From Burkholderiales bacterium (GTDB lineage: Bacteria; Pseudomonadota; Gammaproteobacteria; Burkholderiales; SG8-39): a stretch of 64,000 bases of DNA. This document shows positions 11,284 through 20,437 of this stretch, one piece after another (within the stretch, counting starts at the first letter, position 1; every line of letters begins with the position of its first letter). The position numbers and the translations under genes were made by a program. The notes below the pieces were generated by a model that had not been told where the DNA came from, did not search any database, and saw nothing but the letters and a program-made list of their open reading frames with translations. Location of the stretch: contig JAOSJV010000011.1 of assembly GCA_027493935.1 (NCBI GenBank), positions 466,589 through 530,588 on the forward strand. Direction: 5' to 3'.

Positions 11284-12110
11284 CTTCGATCCATCGACTT
11301 ATTCCCGGCCTCGTGCTGCTGGCCGCCGCGCTGTCCGCCGCCCATGCGCAGGACACTGCGAAGCCTGTCGCGACGGTAAACGGCAGGCCGGTCTCGCAGG
11401 CCGCGTTCGACCAGGCGCTCGCGCGCGCGTTGAACCAGGGCGGGGTGGACACGCCGGCGCTGCGTGCGGCGGTGAAGAGCCAGCTGATCGCGCGCGAGCT
11501 CTTCGCGCAGGAGGCGAAGAAGCGCCAGCTCGATCGTGATCCGGCGGTCGCGGCCGCGGTCGAAGAAGCGCGCATCAACGCGATGGTGGCGCGCTACCTC
11601 AACGAGGCGATCAGACCGAAGCCGGTCACCGAGGAGGACGTGCGCGCCCAGTACGAGCGGATCAAGGCGACGCTCGGTCCCGAGGAGTACAAGCTGCGCC
11701 TGATCGTGTCGCGCGACCGCGCGCGTGCCGACGAAGCGCTGGCGGGGGCGCGGCTGGGGCGCTCGTTCGCCGCGCTCGCGCAGCAGTACTCCGTCGCGCC
11801 CTCGGCGCGCCGCGGTGGCGAGCTCGACTGGGTGTCGTTCCGCTCGCCCGCGACCGAAGGCCGGACGAACGGACTGCCGCTCGTCGTTGCGCAGGCGGTG
11901 GAGAAGATGAGGCAGGGCGACGTGAGCGAGGTCCTGCCGCTCAACGACCAGTGGCTGATCGTGCGGCTCGAGGAACGCCGCCCTACGGTAGTGCCGACTT
12001 TCGAGCAAGCGCGGGCCGCGCTGCGCAACATGCTCGCGGCACGCGAGCTGGAGCGCGCGACGACCGAGCTCGTCGGCGCGCTGGTGAAGGAAGCGCAGAT
12101 CGCGCAGTGA
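11277..12110 (+). CDS. Periplasmic peptidyl-prolyl cis-trans isomerase (PpiC/SurA type)
   Basis: Exported parvulin-type prolyl isomerase of 277 residues. Signal peptide LIPGLVLLAAALSAAHAQ, then a SurA-like N-terminal chaperone domain (TVNGRPVSQAAFDQALARAL; LIARELFAQEAKKRQ). The rotamase domain at about 140-235 has GRSFAALAQQYSVAPSARRG, GELDWVSF and EVLPLNDQWLIVRLEERRP. The ATG at 11277 overlaps tpsB, so it is translationally coupled to the transporter. The likely job is periplasmic escort of TpsA or folding of TpsB; this is inference from context, since SurA-like proteins assist outer-membrane proteins generally. Confidence 0.88.
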   Translation: MVTSIHRLIPGLVLLAAALSAAHAQDTAKPVATVNGRPVSQAAFDQALARALNQGGVDTPALRAAVKSQLIARELFAQEAKKRQLDRDPAVAAAVEEARINAMVARYLNEAIRPKPVTEEDVRAQYERIKATLGPEEYKLRLIVSRDRARADEALAGARLGRSFAALAQQYSVAPSARRGGELDWVSFRSPATEGRTNGLPLVVAQAVEKMRQGDVSEVLPLNDQWLIVRLEERRPTVVPTFEQARAALRNMLAARELERATTELVGALVKEAQIAQ

Positions 12111-12226
12111 CCGCAGCCCGCGTTCGCTCTGTCGGACCCACGCCTGCCGAAGCGCGTCGTACCCTGCCCGGGCGTCGGTCACACCCGCCTGCTGCGGGCT
12201 GATGCGGCAGCCGCAGGGCGATCCGC

Positions 12227-12646
12227 CTAGGCTTCCGGATTGCCCGGCCGGTCCGGCGCGGGCAGGCGCGAAAAGATGGCGAAGGTGCCGAGCGCCTTCG
12301 CGACGAGCGTGCGCCCGCGGCGGAGCTCGGACTCGATGACCGCGACCCGGCGCCCACGCTGCACCACGCGCGTCGTGCAGACGAGCCGGCCGTCGGCGAC
12401 CGGCTTCAGATAGTTGATCTTGATCTCGATCGTGGCGCAGGACTCGCCCTTGTCGAGCAGCGTGTACAGGGCATCGCCCATGTTGGTGTCCATCACCGAG
12501 AACATCACCCCGCCGTGCAGGACGCGATGCGGGTTCAGCAGCTCGGGCCGCACGGCGAAATGGCATCGGCTCCGGCCCGCCGCGCTGCGCGCGCCGGTGA
12601 GGCCGAGCAGCTCACCGAAAGGGTTGTGCGCAGTGCGTCTGCTCAA
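12227..12646 (-). CDS. Hotdog-fold acyl-CoA thioesterase (PaaI family)
   Basis: Predicted acyl-CoA thioesterase of 139 residues. The PaaI/hotdog helix is visible as NPHRVLHGGVMFSVMDTNMG, with the catalytic region HGG then an acidic residue about 8 positions on, followed by the strands TIEIKINYLKPVADGRLVCT and VIESELRRGRTLVAKALGTF. The only start that fits is a TTG at 12646-12644, whose last bases overlap the TGA of the upstream malonyl-CoA synthetase gene (TTGA), implying translational coupling. It may hydrolyse surplus or wrong acyl-CoA made by that enzyme (inference). Confidence 0.85.
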   Translation of the reverse strand: MSRRTAHNPFGELLGLTGARSAAGRSRCHFAVRPELLNPHRVLHGGVMFSVMDTNMGDALYTLLDKGESCATIEIKINYLKPVADGRLVCTTRVVQRGRRVAVIESELRRGRTLVAKALGTFAIFSRLPAPDRPGNPEA

Positions 12647-14154
12647 AGCATGCGCTCCCGCGCGAGCTGCTCGCGCAGCAGGCCTTTCTGAACCTTGCCC
12701 ATGGCATTGCGCGGCAGCTCGTCCACGAAACGCACCAGCTTGGGCACCTTGTATCCGGCGATCTCTGCCTTCACGCGCGCGATCACGTCGGCCTCGGTGA
12801 GCGCCGCCTCGTCTTGCCTGACGACGGCCGCGGTGACGGCCTCGCCGAAGTCGGGATGCGGGATCCCGACCACCGCCGACTCGACCACGCCGGGAATCGC
12901 GTCGATGACGAGCTCGATCTCTTTCGGGTAGACATTGTAGCCGCCCGAGATGATCAAATCCTTGGCGCGGCCCACGATCGAGAGATACCCGTCCTCGCTC
13001 CACTGGCCGACGTCGCCGGTCTTGAACCAGGCGTCGGCGGTGAACTCCTCGCGCGTCTTTTCCGGCATGCGCCAGTAGCCGGCGAACACGTTCGGCCCGC
13101 GGATCTGGACCGCGCCGGGCTCGCCCGCGCCGAGCGGGCGGTCGTAAGCGCCGACCACGCGCACCGAGACCCCGGGCAGCGGGAAGCCGACCGTGCCGCC
13201 GCGGCGCTCGCCCTCGTAGGGGTTCGACGTGATCATCCCGGCCTCTGACATGCCGTAGCGCTCGAGGATCGTGTGGGCGGTGCGCGATTGCCACTCGGCG
13301 AACGTGTCGAGCAGCAGCGGCGCCGAGCCCGACACGAACAGGCGCATGCCTTGCGCCGCTTCGCGCGAAAGCCCCGGCTCGGCGAGCAGGCGCACGTAGA
13401 ACGTCGGCACGCCCATCAGCGCGGTGGCGCGCGGCATCGCGCCGAGCACCGCTTTCGGATCGAACCTGCGCTGGAAGAGTAGCCGTGCGCCCGCGAGCAG
13501 GACCGGGTGCACGGCGACGAAGAGGCCGTGCACGTGGAACACCGGCAGCGCGTGGATCAGCACGTCTCGCTCGGTGAACCGCCAGTAGTCCTTCAGCGCC
13601 GCGGCGTTGGATGTCAGGTTGCCGTGGGTGACCATCGCCCCCTTGGAGCGTCCGGTCGTGCCCGACGTATAGATGATCACCGCGAGCCCGTCCGCGGACA
13701 TCGGCGCGTCCCGGAACTCCTCCGCCGCTTCGCGCACGCCGTCCGTCAGGGTGCCGCCGCCGTCGCCGCCGAGCGTGAGCAGGTGCAGGACGCCTGCCCT
13801 CCGGGCGAGCCCGGCGTAGCCCTCGGCGCGGGCGGGATCGCACACGAACACGGCCGGTTCGGCGTCTTCGAGAAAGTACGCGATCTCGCCTTTCTGGTAG
13901 GCCGTGTTCAGCGGCAGATAAGCGAACCCGGCGCGCAGCGCGCCCAGGTACAAGAACAGGCCCTGGGGCGACTTCTCGATCTGCGCCGCGACTCGGTCGC
14001 CGCGGCCGAGCCCGAGGCCCGTCAGGAAGGAGGCGACGCGGGCGGTCTCGCGATCGAGCTCGGCATAGGTCCACACGGTGCCGCGCTCGTCCTCGAGAAA
14101 GATCTCGCTGCGGCGGACCGCGAACGCGCCCGCGAAGCACGTGTACGCATTCAT
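12643..14154 (-). CDS. matB: Malonyl-CoA synthetase (MatB-type acyl-CoA ligase)
   Basis: ANL-superfamily ligase that activates malonate (possibly methylmalonate) with ATP and CoA. 503 residues. Adenylation motifs are YTSGTTGRSKGAMVTHGNL, GSAPLLLDTF, ERYGMSEAGMITSNPYEGER (very like MatB), FKTGDVG and GRAKDLIISGGYNVYPKEIE; the catalytic C-terminal Lys sits in NAMGKVQKGLLRE. The ATG at 14154 (MNAYTCF) is chosen over an upstream start at 14238, which adds 28 unrelated residues. Lies between a serine-glyoxylate aminotransferase gene and a thioesterase on the same strand. Confidence 0.9.
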   Translation of the reverse strand: MNAYTCFAGAFAVRRSEIFLEDERGTVWTYAELDRETARVASFLTGLGLGRGDRVAAQIEKSPQGLFLYLGALRAGFAYLPLNTAYQKGEIAYFLEDAEPAVFVCDPARAEGYAGLARRAGVLHLLTLGGDGGGTLTDGVREAAEEFRDAPMSADGLAVIIYTSGTTGRSKGAMVTHGNLTSNAAALKDYWRFTERDVLIHALPVFHVHGLFVAVHPVLLAGARLLFQRRFDPKAVLGAMPRATALMGVPTFYVRLLAEPGLSREAAQGMRLFVSGSAPLLLDTFAEWQSRTAHTILERYGMSEAGMITSNPYEGERRGGTVGFPLPGVSVRVVGAYDRPLGAGEPGAVQIRGPNVFAGYWRMPEKTREEFTADAWFKTGDVGQWSEDGYLSIVGRAKDLIISGGYNVYPKEIELVIDAIPGVVESAVVGIPHPDFGEAVTAAVVRQDEAALTEADVIARVKAEIAGYKVPKLVRFVDELPRNAMGKVQKGLLREQLARERML

Positions 14155-14188
14155 CCGGCAAATGATGGCACAGGCGGCGCGGGGCGCG

Positions 14189-14392
14189 CTAACCCCGCCC
14201 CAGCATGCGATTCGGCCGCCACGGCGCGATGTCGGCAAAGGCGGCGAGGATGGCGATCGACAGGAACATGATCGGCTCGAAGTCGTTCGCCTCCGGCACC
14301 GGCGTCAGCATCGGCATCACCAGAGGGATGATGGCGACCGGCGGCAGGAAGCAGCCCGCGAGCCGATCCGGTCGCGAGCGTTGCGGGCACAC
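14189..14392 (-). CDS. Possible small membrane protein
   Basis: Unrecognised 67-codon frame starting with GTG, filling most of the 352-bp gap between matB and the aminotransferase gene on the same strand. The C-terminal two thirds are unlike random high-GC sequence: two hydrophobic stretches (CFLPPVAIIPLVMPMLTPVP and IMFLSIAILAAFADIAPW) separated by EANDFEP, then a basic end RPNRMLGRG. This pattern suggests a short two-segment membrane protein. The N-terminal 10 residues look non-native, so the true start may be different or displaced by an indel. No family recognised. Confidence 0.35.
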   Translation of the reverse strand: MCPQRSRPDRLAGCFLPPVAIIPLVMPMLTPVPEANDFEPIMFLSIAILAAFADIAPWRPNRMLGRG

Positions 14393-14507
14393 CGCGCTTG
14401 GGCATCTCCGGCACGCCCGACTTGCCGGTCGCCGCCGGGGTCGGACCCGGCGCGTGGGCGCCCCGGTATTGCGGGCCCGTTCCGCACCGGGACCACTCGG
14501 GGAGCCG

Positions 14508-15703
14508 TCATGCCGGCTCGCGTTTCGCGCCCCCTCCGGCGCGATCCGCGAGGTATGCGAGCGCGGCCTGCACGCCGCCCTGCCGATGCGGGATGCCGGC
14601 GAGCGCGAGCCCCATCTCCACTCCGGCGAGCGTGCCCGCTAGCGCGAGGTCGTTGAAATCGCCGAGGTGACCGATCCGGAACACCTTGCCCGCGAGCTTG
14701 CCGAGGCCGGTGCCGAGCGACATGTCGTACGCGTCCAGGATCGCTTTGCGCAGATGATCCGCGTCGTGGCCCGCCGGCAGCATGACCGCGGTCAATGCGC
14801 TCGAATACTCCTCGGGCACGGCGCACAGGACCTCCAGCCCCCACGCGCGCACCGCGCGCCGCGTCGCCTCGGCGTGGCGGTCGTGGCGCGCGAAGACGTT
14901 CTCCAGTCCCTCCTCCGCCAGCATGCGGAGCGCTTCGCGCAACCCGTACAGCAGGTTCGTGGCAGGCGTATAGGGAAGTAGCCGGCCGCGTTGGCGGCGA
15001 GCATTTCCTCCCAGCCCCAGTAGGACTTCGGGAGCTTCGCGCTCGCGGCGGCGTTGCGCGCCTTCTCGCTGACGGCGTTGAACGAGAGGCCCGGCGGGAG
15101 CATCAGCCCCTTCTGCGAACCCGCCACGGTCACATCGACGCCCCACTCGTCGTGCCGGTAGTCGATCGACGCGAGCGAGGAGATGGTGTCGACGAGGAGC
15201 AGCGCCGGATGACCGACGGCGTCCATGGCCTGGCGCACGAGCCGGATGCGGCTCGTGACGCCGGTCGAGGTCTCGTTGTGAACGACGCACACCGCCTTGA
15301 TCGCGCGTGCCCTGTCCGTCGCGAGCCGAGCCTCGAGCGCGGCCGCGTCGGCGCCGCGGCGCCAGTCGGTCGGGATGAACTCCGTTGCGAGGCCGAGGCG
15401 CGCGGACATGCGCTGCCACAGCGTGGCGAAATGGCCCGTCTCGAACATCACGACCCGGTCGCCGGGCGAGAGCGTATTGACGAGCGCCGCCTCCCACGCG
15501 CCGGTGCCCGAGGCCGGGTAGATCACGATCGGCTCGACGGTCTTGAACACCTGCTTCAGGCCGGCGAGAATCTCGTGCGCCATGCGGCCGAACTCCGGGC
15601 CGCGATGGTCCATCGTCGGCATGTCGATCGCGCGCAGGACCCGGTCCGGCACGTTGGTCGGACCCGGGATCTGGAGAAAGTGACGTCCGCTCCTGTGGGC
15701 CAT
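14508..15703 (-). CDS. Serine-glyoxylate aminotransferase, class V (one frameshift)
   Basis: PLP enzyme transferring the amino group of serine to glyoxylate, giving hydroxypyruvate and glycine. N-terminus HFLQIPGPTNVPDRVLRAID is the class V/SGAT start; IYPASGTGAWEAALVNTL binds the PLP phosphate; the Schiff-base lysine is in VTVAGSQKGLMLPPGLSFNA. The frame breaks at the plus-strand GGG 14973-14975: restoring one base gives AGYFPYTPATNLLYGLREAL and leads to the usual end. Repaired length is about 399, as in SgaA. It implies C2/glyoxylate metabolism (serine-cycle or photorespiration-like). Alanine-glyoxylate activity is an alternative. Confidence 0.88.
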
Positions 15704-15937
15704 GCCGACGATGGACCATCGTGCCGTTCAGTCCGCCATGCTAGAGGTGCCGCCGTACGGCTGGCAAATGGTTTCTCGCCCCGCACCTACTGCAAAGCAG
15801 TGCGGCGCGCAGGATCCGACGGCCGCGCGTAGGCTTCCCGCGAAAGGTTTGGCGGGCAGCGAAGGGGTTTTGTATCATGGTCTCCGGTTCGGCTGGAGAC
15901 AGGGATGCGCGCGCCGCCGGGGCGCGGGCGAGTGCGG

Positions 15938-16595
15938 ATGCCGCTTTCGATCGACGTCGTCTCGGACGTGGTCTGCCCATGGTGCTTCATCGGCAAGCGC
16001 CGTCTCGCGGCTGCGCTCGAGCTGTACGCGCAGGAGCGGCCCGAGGCGCCCCTCCCGCAGGTGACGTGGCGCCCGTTCCAGCTCAACCCGCAGCTGGACG
16101 AAGCCGGGATGCCACGCGCGGAGTACGTGCAACGCAAATTCGGGCGCAGCGGCGCCGAAGTCTATGCGCGTGTCGCCCAGGTGGGGAGGTCCGTCGGGAT
16201 CGACTTCGCGTTCGAACGCATCGCACGCCAGCCGAACACGCTGCTCGCGCACGCGCTGATCGCGCTCGCCGCCGAGCACGGACGCCAGGAGGAGATCGTC
16301 GAGGCGCTGTTCCGCGCCTACTTCCTGGAAGGGCGCGATCTGACGGCCGCGGCGGTGCTGACCGAGGTGGCGCTCGGTTCCGGGCTGCCGGCGACGGCGG
16401 TGGAAGCGTGTCTCGCGAATCCCGGAAGCGCGCGCGCTCATGGCGGCCGAGGATGCGCGGGCGCGCGAGCTCGGTGTCCAGGGCGTGCCGTTCTTCATCT
16501 TCAACCGCCAGTATGCCGTGTCCGGCGCGCACGAGCCGGAGATCCTGCTGCAGGCGATGCTGCAGGCCGAGCGTGCGGCGGCGGAGTCCAGCTGA
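15938..16595 (+). CDS. DsbA-family oxidoreductase, FrnE type (one frameshift)
   Basis: Cytoplasmic DsbA-fold protein of the FrnE group. The active-site CPWC is in DVVSDVVCPWCFIGKRRL, followed by WRPFQLNPQLDEAGMPRAEY and the helical insert. A one-base gain in GG 16424-16425 breaks the frame; removing it gives NPEARALMAAEDARARELGV and the cis-Pro loop QGVPFFIFNRQYAVSGAHEP, ending at 16595. Repaired length about 218. There is no signal peptide, so it acts inside the cell, probably as a protein disulfide isomerase or glutathione-linked oxidoreductase. Divergent from the aminotransferase gene. Confidence 0.85.
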
Positions 16596-16659
16596 GCACC
16601 GTGCCCCGCGCCGGAAGGGCCGAACCGCGCGCCCGCGGACGGGTGCCGCGCCCCGCATC

Positions 16660-18406
16660 ATGAGCTTCGCCAGCGCGGCTGCGCCGCGAGGTCGAGGGCG
16701 AGGTGTTGTTCGACGCCGCGAGCCGCGGACGCTACGCGACCGATGCGTCGATCTATCAGATCGAACCGGTCGGGGTGGTCATTCCTCGGACCGAGGACGC
16801 GGCGCGCGTCGCGCTCGCCGCCGAGGCGGGCGTACCAATCCTACCGCGCGGCGCCGGCACGTCGCAGTGCGGCCAGACGGTCGGCGCGGCGCTGGTGATC
16901 GACAACTCGAAGCATCTCGACAAGGTGCTCGAGCTCGATGTCGGGCGGCGCGAGGCGGTGGTCCAGCCTGGCCTGGTCCTCGATCAGCTCAGCGCGCGCC
17001 TGCGGCCGCACAGCCTGTGGTTCCCGGTCGACGTCTCGACCCCGGCGCAAGCGACGCTCGGCGGCATGGCCGGCAACAACTCGTGCGGCGCGCGCTCGAT
17101 CCGCTACGGCAACATGGTGCACAACGTCCTCGGCATCGAGGCGTGGCTCGCGACCGGCGAGGTCCTTGCGTTCGGGCCGGTCGGCAGCGCCGGTGGCGCG
17201 GATCCCGGCCGCGCTCTCGCCGCGCGCATCGACGCGATCGTGCGTCGTGAGGCGGCCGAGATCCGCGCGCGCTGGCCGACCGTGCTGCGCCGCGCGGTGC
17301 CGCTCGAGCACCTCGTCGAGTACACCGACCGACTGACGAAGGTCTTCGAGAAGCACAGCACGCGCGGCACGTGGTACGCGCACGCGTCGGTGGGCACGCT
17401 GCACGTCCGGCCGGTCCTGAACATGAAGGCGGACGGCGCCCGCAAGATGCGCGCGATCGCCGAGGAAGCCTGCGCGATGGTGCGCGAGTTCAAGGGCGCC
17501 GCCTTCTCGGGCGAGCACGGCGACGGGCTGGTGCGCTCGGAGTGGATCGAGCCGATCCTCGGGCCGCGGATCGTGCGCGCGCTGGAGGACATCAAGGCCG
17601 TGCTCGACCCGAAGGGACTCATGAATCCCGGAAAGATCGTTCGGCCGACGCGCATGGACGATGCCGCGCTCTTGCGCTTCAAGCCCGGCTACGCCACGCA
17701 GCGCGTCAACCCCGCCCTCGACTGGTCGGAGTGGGGGCCGAACGAGGGCGGAGCCGGCTTCGCGGCCGCAGTCGAGATGTGCAACAACAACGGGCACTGC
17801 CGCAAGTTCGACGCCGGCACGATGTGCCCGTCGTTCCGCGCCACCGGCGACGAGCGGCACCTCACGCGCGGCCGTGCGAACACGCTGCGCCTCGCGCTGT
17901 CCGGCCAGCTCGGCCCGGGCGCGCTCGTGTCCGGGGAGCTGTACGCGGCGATGGATCTGTGTGTCGGCTGCAAGGGCTGCAAGCGCGAGTGTCCGACCGG
18001 CGTCGACATGGCGCGCATGAAGGTCGAGTTCCTTCACCACTACCACGGCCGGCACGGATACCGCGCGCGCGACCGCGGCGCGGCCGGGGAGCGCGACGTC
18101 GTGCTGCTGGTGGACACGTTCACCAATGCGTTCGAGCCCGAGAACGCGCGTGCCGCCGTGCGCGTGCTCGAGGTCGAGGTCGTGGAGCCGAGCTGCTGCG
18201 GCATGGCGGGCGCGTTCGGTTACGACGCGTCGCACTACGACGTGTCGCTGCGCATGGCCGAGGCGAGCCTGCTACCTGCCGTGCGTGCCGTCGCGCCGGA
18301 CACGCTTGTCGTCGCCGATGGCACGAGCTGCCGGCACCAGATTCGGGACTTCAGCGCGCGCGAAGCGCAGCATGTTGCGCGCGTGCTCGAGCGGGCGCTC
18401 GCCTGA
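16660..18406 (+). CDS. FAD-binding and 4Fe-4S oxidase (D-lactate/glycolate dehydrogenase type), internally shortened
   Basis: Member of the fused FAD oxidase / ferredoxin / CCG family (usually near 1000 residues) that oxidises 2-hydroxy acids. Present: the FAD p-cresol-methylhydroxylase fold (ILPRGAGTSQCGQTVGAALV, GGMAGNNSCGARSIRYGNMV), GTWYAHASVGTLHVRPVLN, SGEHGDGLVRSEW, and Fe-S ligands in MCNNNGHCRKFDAGTMCPSF and DLCVGCKGCKRECPTGVDMA. Removing one G at 16677-16678 restores the start MSFASALRREVEGEVLFDAA. The product is only about 582 residues: compared with the family as I remember it, about 165 residues are missing after WPTVLRR, about 60 after HGRHGYRARDR and about 150 after ENARAAVRVLE, all in frame. 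The first CCG motif is therefore absent. Confidence 0.8.
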
Positions 18407-18442
18407 GCGGCGCCGGCGCGAAGCACACGGCAACGGCCAATC

Positions 18443-19183
18443 GTGCCCGGCGACTACGGCGTACTCATCGTGCTCGCACCCATCGCGCTCGCCGGCGCGC
18501 TCGTGCTCGGACTGACCGGATTCGGTTCGGCGCTGGTCACGGTACCGCTCGCGTCCCACTTTCTCCCGCTGCCCTTCGTGCTGGCGGTTTTCGCGGTGGC
18601 GGATCTCACCAGCGTCGTGCGGCTCGGATTGCAGCGGCCGCAGGAGGTCGTGTGGCCGGAATGGCTGCGCATGGCGCCGATGATCGTCCTCGGAATTGCG
18701 CTCGGCTCGACGCTGCTCCTCAACCTGCCGCGCACGGCAGGCACGCTCGCCCTCGGCGGGTTCGTCGTGCTCTATTCCGTCTACAGCCTGATGCGGCGCG
18801 GTCCGCCCGGCAGGGTCGCACGCGGCTGGTCGTACGCCGCCGGGCTCGCCGGGGGACTGTCGGGATCGCTGTTCGGCGCTGGCGGGCCGCCCTACGCCAT
18901 CTACCTCGCGAGCCGCGGTCTCGACCACACCGCGTTCCGCGCGACGCTCGCCGCGGTCTCGATCGTGAGCATCGGGACGCGGCTTCTCGCCTACCTGGTC
19001 GCGGGGCTGCTCGCGCAGGACGGGCTGTGGTACGCGATCGCGGCCGCCGTTCCGGGCGCGCTGCTTGGACTCACCCTCGCCTCGCGCGTCTCCCCGCGCA
19101 TCTCGCGCACCGCACTCGCGCGCGCGGTCGCGCTTACGCTGCTCGCGAGCGGCTTATCGCTGCTCGTGCGGGCGCTCCGCTGA
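18443..19183 (+). CDS. TauE/SafE family membrane transporter
   Basis: 246-residue integral membrane protein of the TauE/SafE (DUF81) anion/sulfite exporter family. About eight hydrophobic segments; the two family repeats show as LGLTGFGSALVTVPL and GLSGSLFGAGGPPYAIYLAS, the second being the typical G-x-GGPP motif. Start is GTG at 18443, 36 bp after the oxidase gene, so the two are likely cotranscribed. Substrate unknown; an organic or sulfur anion linked to the neighbouring oxidase is possible but speculative. Confidence 0.85.
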   Translation: MPGDYGVLIVLAPIALAGALVLGLTGFGSALVTVPLASHFLPLPFVLAVFAVADLTSVVRLGLQRPQEVVWPEWLRMAPMIVLGIALGSTLLLNLPRTAGTLALGGFVVLYSVYSLMRRGPPGRVARGWSYAAGLAGGLSGSLFGAGGPPYAIYLASRGLDHTAFRATLAAVSIVSIGTRLLAYLVAGLLAQDGLWYAIAAAVPGALLGLTLASRVSPRISRTALARAVALTLLASGLSLLVRALR

Positions 19184-19248
19184 GCAGATCATCCCGCGCC
19201 GGCCGCGGGGACGGCCGATCCGGACCGCGGTCCCGCGGTGCGCTGCGG

Positions 19249-19461
19249 CTAGGCGGGCTCGTCGGGGTCGAGCTGCCGCTCGAGCCAGCTGATCTGATCC
19301 TTGAGCAGCAGCTTGCGCCGCTTCAGGCGCTGGAGTTGCACTTGATCGTAGTTGCGCTGGTCGCCGAGACGCTTGATCACATCGTCGAGATCCCGGTGCT
19401 CGACGCTCAGCTGCACGATGCGCTGCTCGAGCTGATTGCGCTCAACGGCATGTTGCTGCAT
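19249..19461 (-). CDS. YdcH-like DUF465 protein
   Basis: Small soluble coiled-coil protein of 70 residues. It reads QRIVQLSVEHRDLDDVIKRL then QVQLQRLKRRKLLLKDQISW, which matches the DUF465/YdcH pattern: an HxxLDxxI-like first helix, then a KKxxLxLKDxI second helix. Start at 19461 is favoured by the strong upstream Shine-Dalgarno gaggagg; the frame stays open further upstream but with low-complexity composition. Downstream of lgt on the same strand, separated from it by a terminator. Function not known. Confidence 0.8.
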   Translation of the reverse strand: MQQHAVERNQLEQRIVQLSVEHRDLDDVIKRLGDQRNYDQVQLQRLKRRKLLLKDQISWLERQLDPDEPA

Positions 19462-19540
19462 GGCACGTCCTCCTCCGTCAGCTGCACCCGGTTGTCGATC
19501 GGCGGCAGGGCTCGGCGTCCTGTGCAGGCGCGGAAACGAA

Positions 19541-19562
19541 AGCGGCCGCGCGAGCGGCCGCT
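19541..19562 (-). terminator. Probable lgt transcription terminator
   Basis: Perfect 9-bp inverted repeat agcggccgc / gcggccgct with a 4-nt loop. On the minus strand it is followed by tttcgtttcc, the usual short T-rich tail in these genomes. It lies 83 bp beyond the lgt stop, before the ydcH-like gene. Confidence 0.65.
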
Positions 19563-19644
19563 CTTCACTGTCGTAGGGGATTCCTTCGTCGGCACCCACG
19601 GATCGTCCCCTTCTGCGGACTCAGCCTTTCCCCGATCACCGTGA

Positions 19645-20437
19645 TTATTCTAAGCGCCGCCGGTAGGCCCAGGTGATAAGAATTGCACCGGCGGCCAGCA
19701 TGGGCAGGGAGAGCCACTGGCCCATGGTCAGCCCAAGCGCGAGGAAGCCAAGAAAATCATCGGGTTCACGAAAGAACTCGGCCGCGAACCGCAACACCCC
19801 GTAGCCGGCCAGGAACACCCCCGAGGCGGCCCCCCACCGGCCGCGGGCGGGCCGCGAACAGCCACAGCAGGGCAAACAGCGCCACCCCCTCGAGGGCGAA
19901 CTGGTAGAGCTGCGAAGGATGGCGTGGAAGCGGCCCCGCGCCAGAGGCCGCAAACACCATCCCCCACGGCACGTCGGTGACGCGGCCGTAGAGCTCGCCG
20001 TTGATGAAGTTGCCGAGGCGTCCGGCCGCCAGCCCGAGCGGGATCAGCGGCGCGACGAAATCCGCGGTCTCGAGCCAGGCGAGGCGGTGCTTGCGCGCGA
20101 CGAACCACATCGCGACGAGCACGCCGAGGAATCCGCCGTGAAACGCCATGCCGCCCTGCCAGACGGCGAGAATCTCCAGCGGATGCTGCAGGTAGTAGCC
20201 CGGCTTGTAGAACAGCGCGTAGCCGAGCCTGCCGCCGAGCACCACGCCGAGCACGACGTAGAAGAGCAGATCGTCGAGGACGGCCACCGTGACGCGTCCG
20301 GTGCGGCCGTGGGCGATTCGCCAGCGGCCGAGCGCGTAGGCGATCGCGAACCCGACGAGATACATGAGCCCGTACCAGCGGACCGCGAGCGGGCCGATCT
20401 GGAAAGCAATAGGGTCGAAGTTGGGGTGGACGAGCAT
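19645..20437 (-). CDS. lgt: Prolipoprotein diacylglyceryl transferase (one frameshift)
   Basis: Inner-membrane enzyme that adds diacylglyceryl from phosphatidylglycerol to the lipobox cysteine, the first step of lipoprotein maturation. N-terminus [20 protein letters not shown], the essential His in [16 protein letters not shown], and the Lgt signature [20 protein letters not shown] followed by [13 protein letters not shown]. The frame breaks in the C6 run 19830-19835 (one base too many); repair gives [20 protein letters not shown], ending [11 protein letters not shown]. About 264 residues. Its first codons lie in a 73-bp tandem repeat, so the ATG used is the innermost of three copies. Confidence 0.93.
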
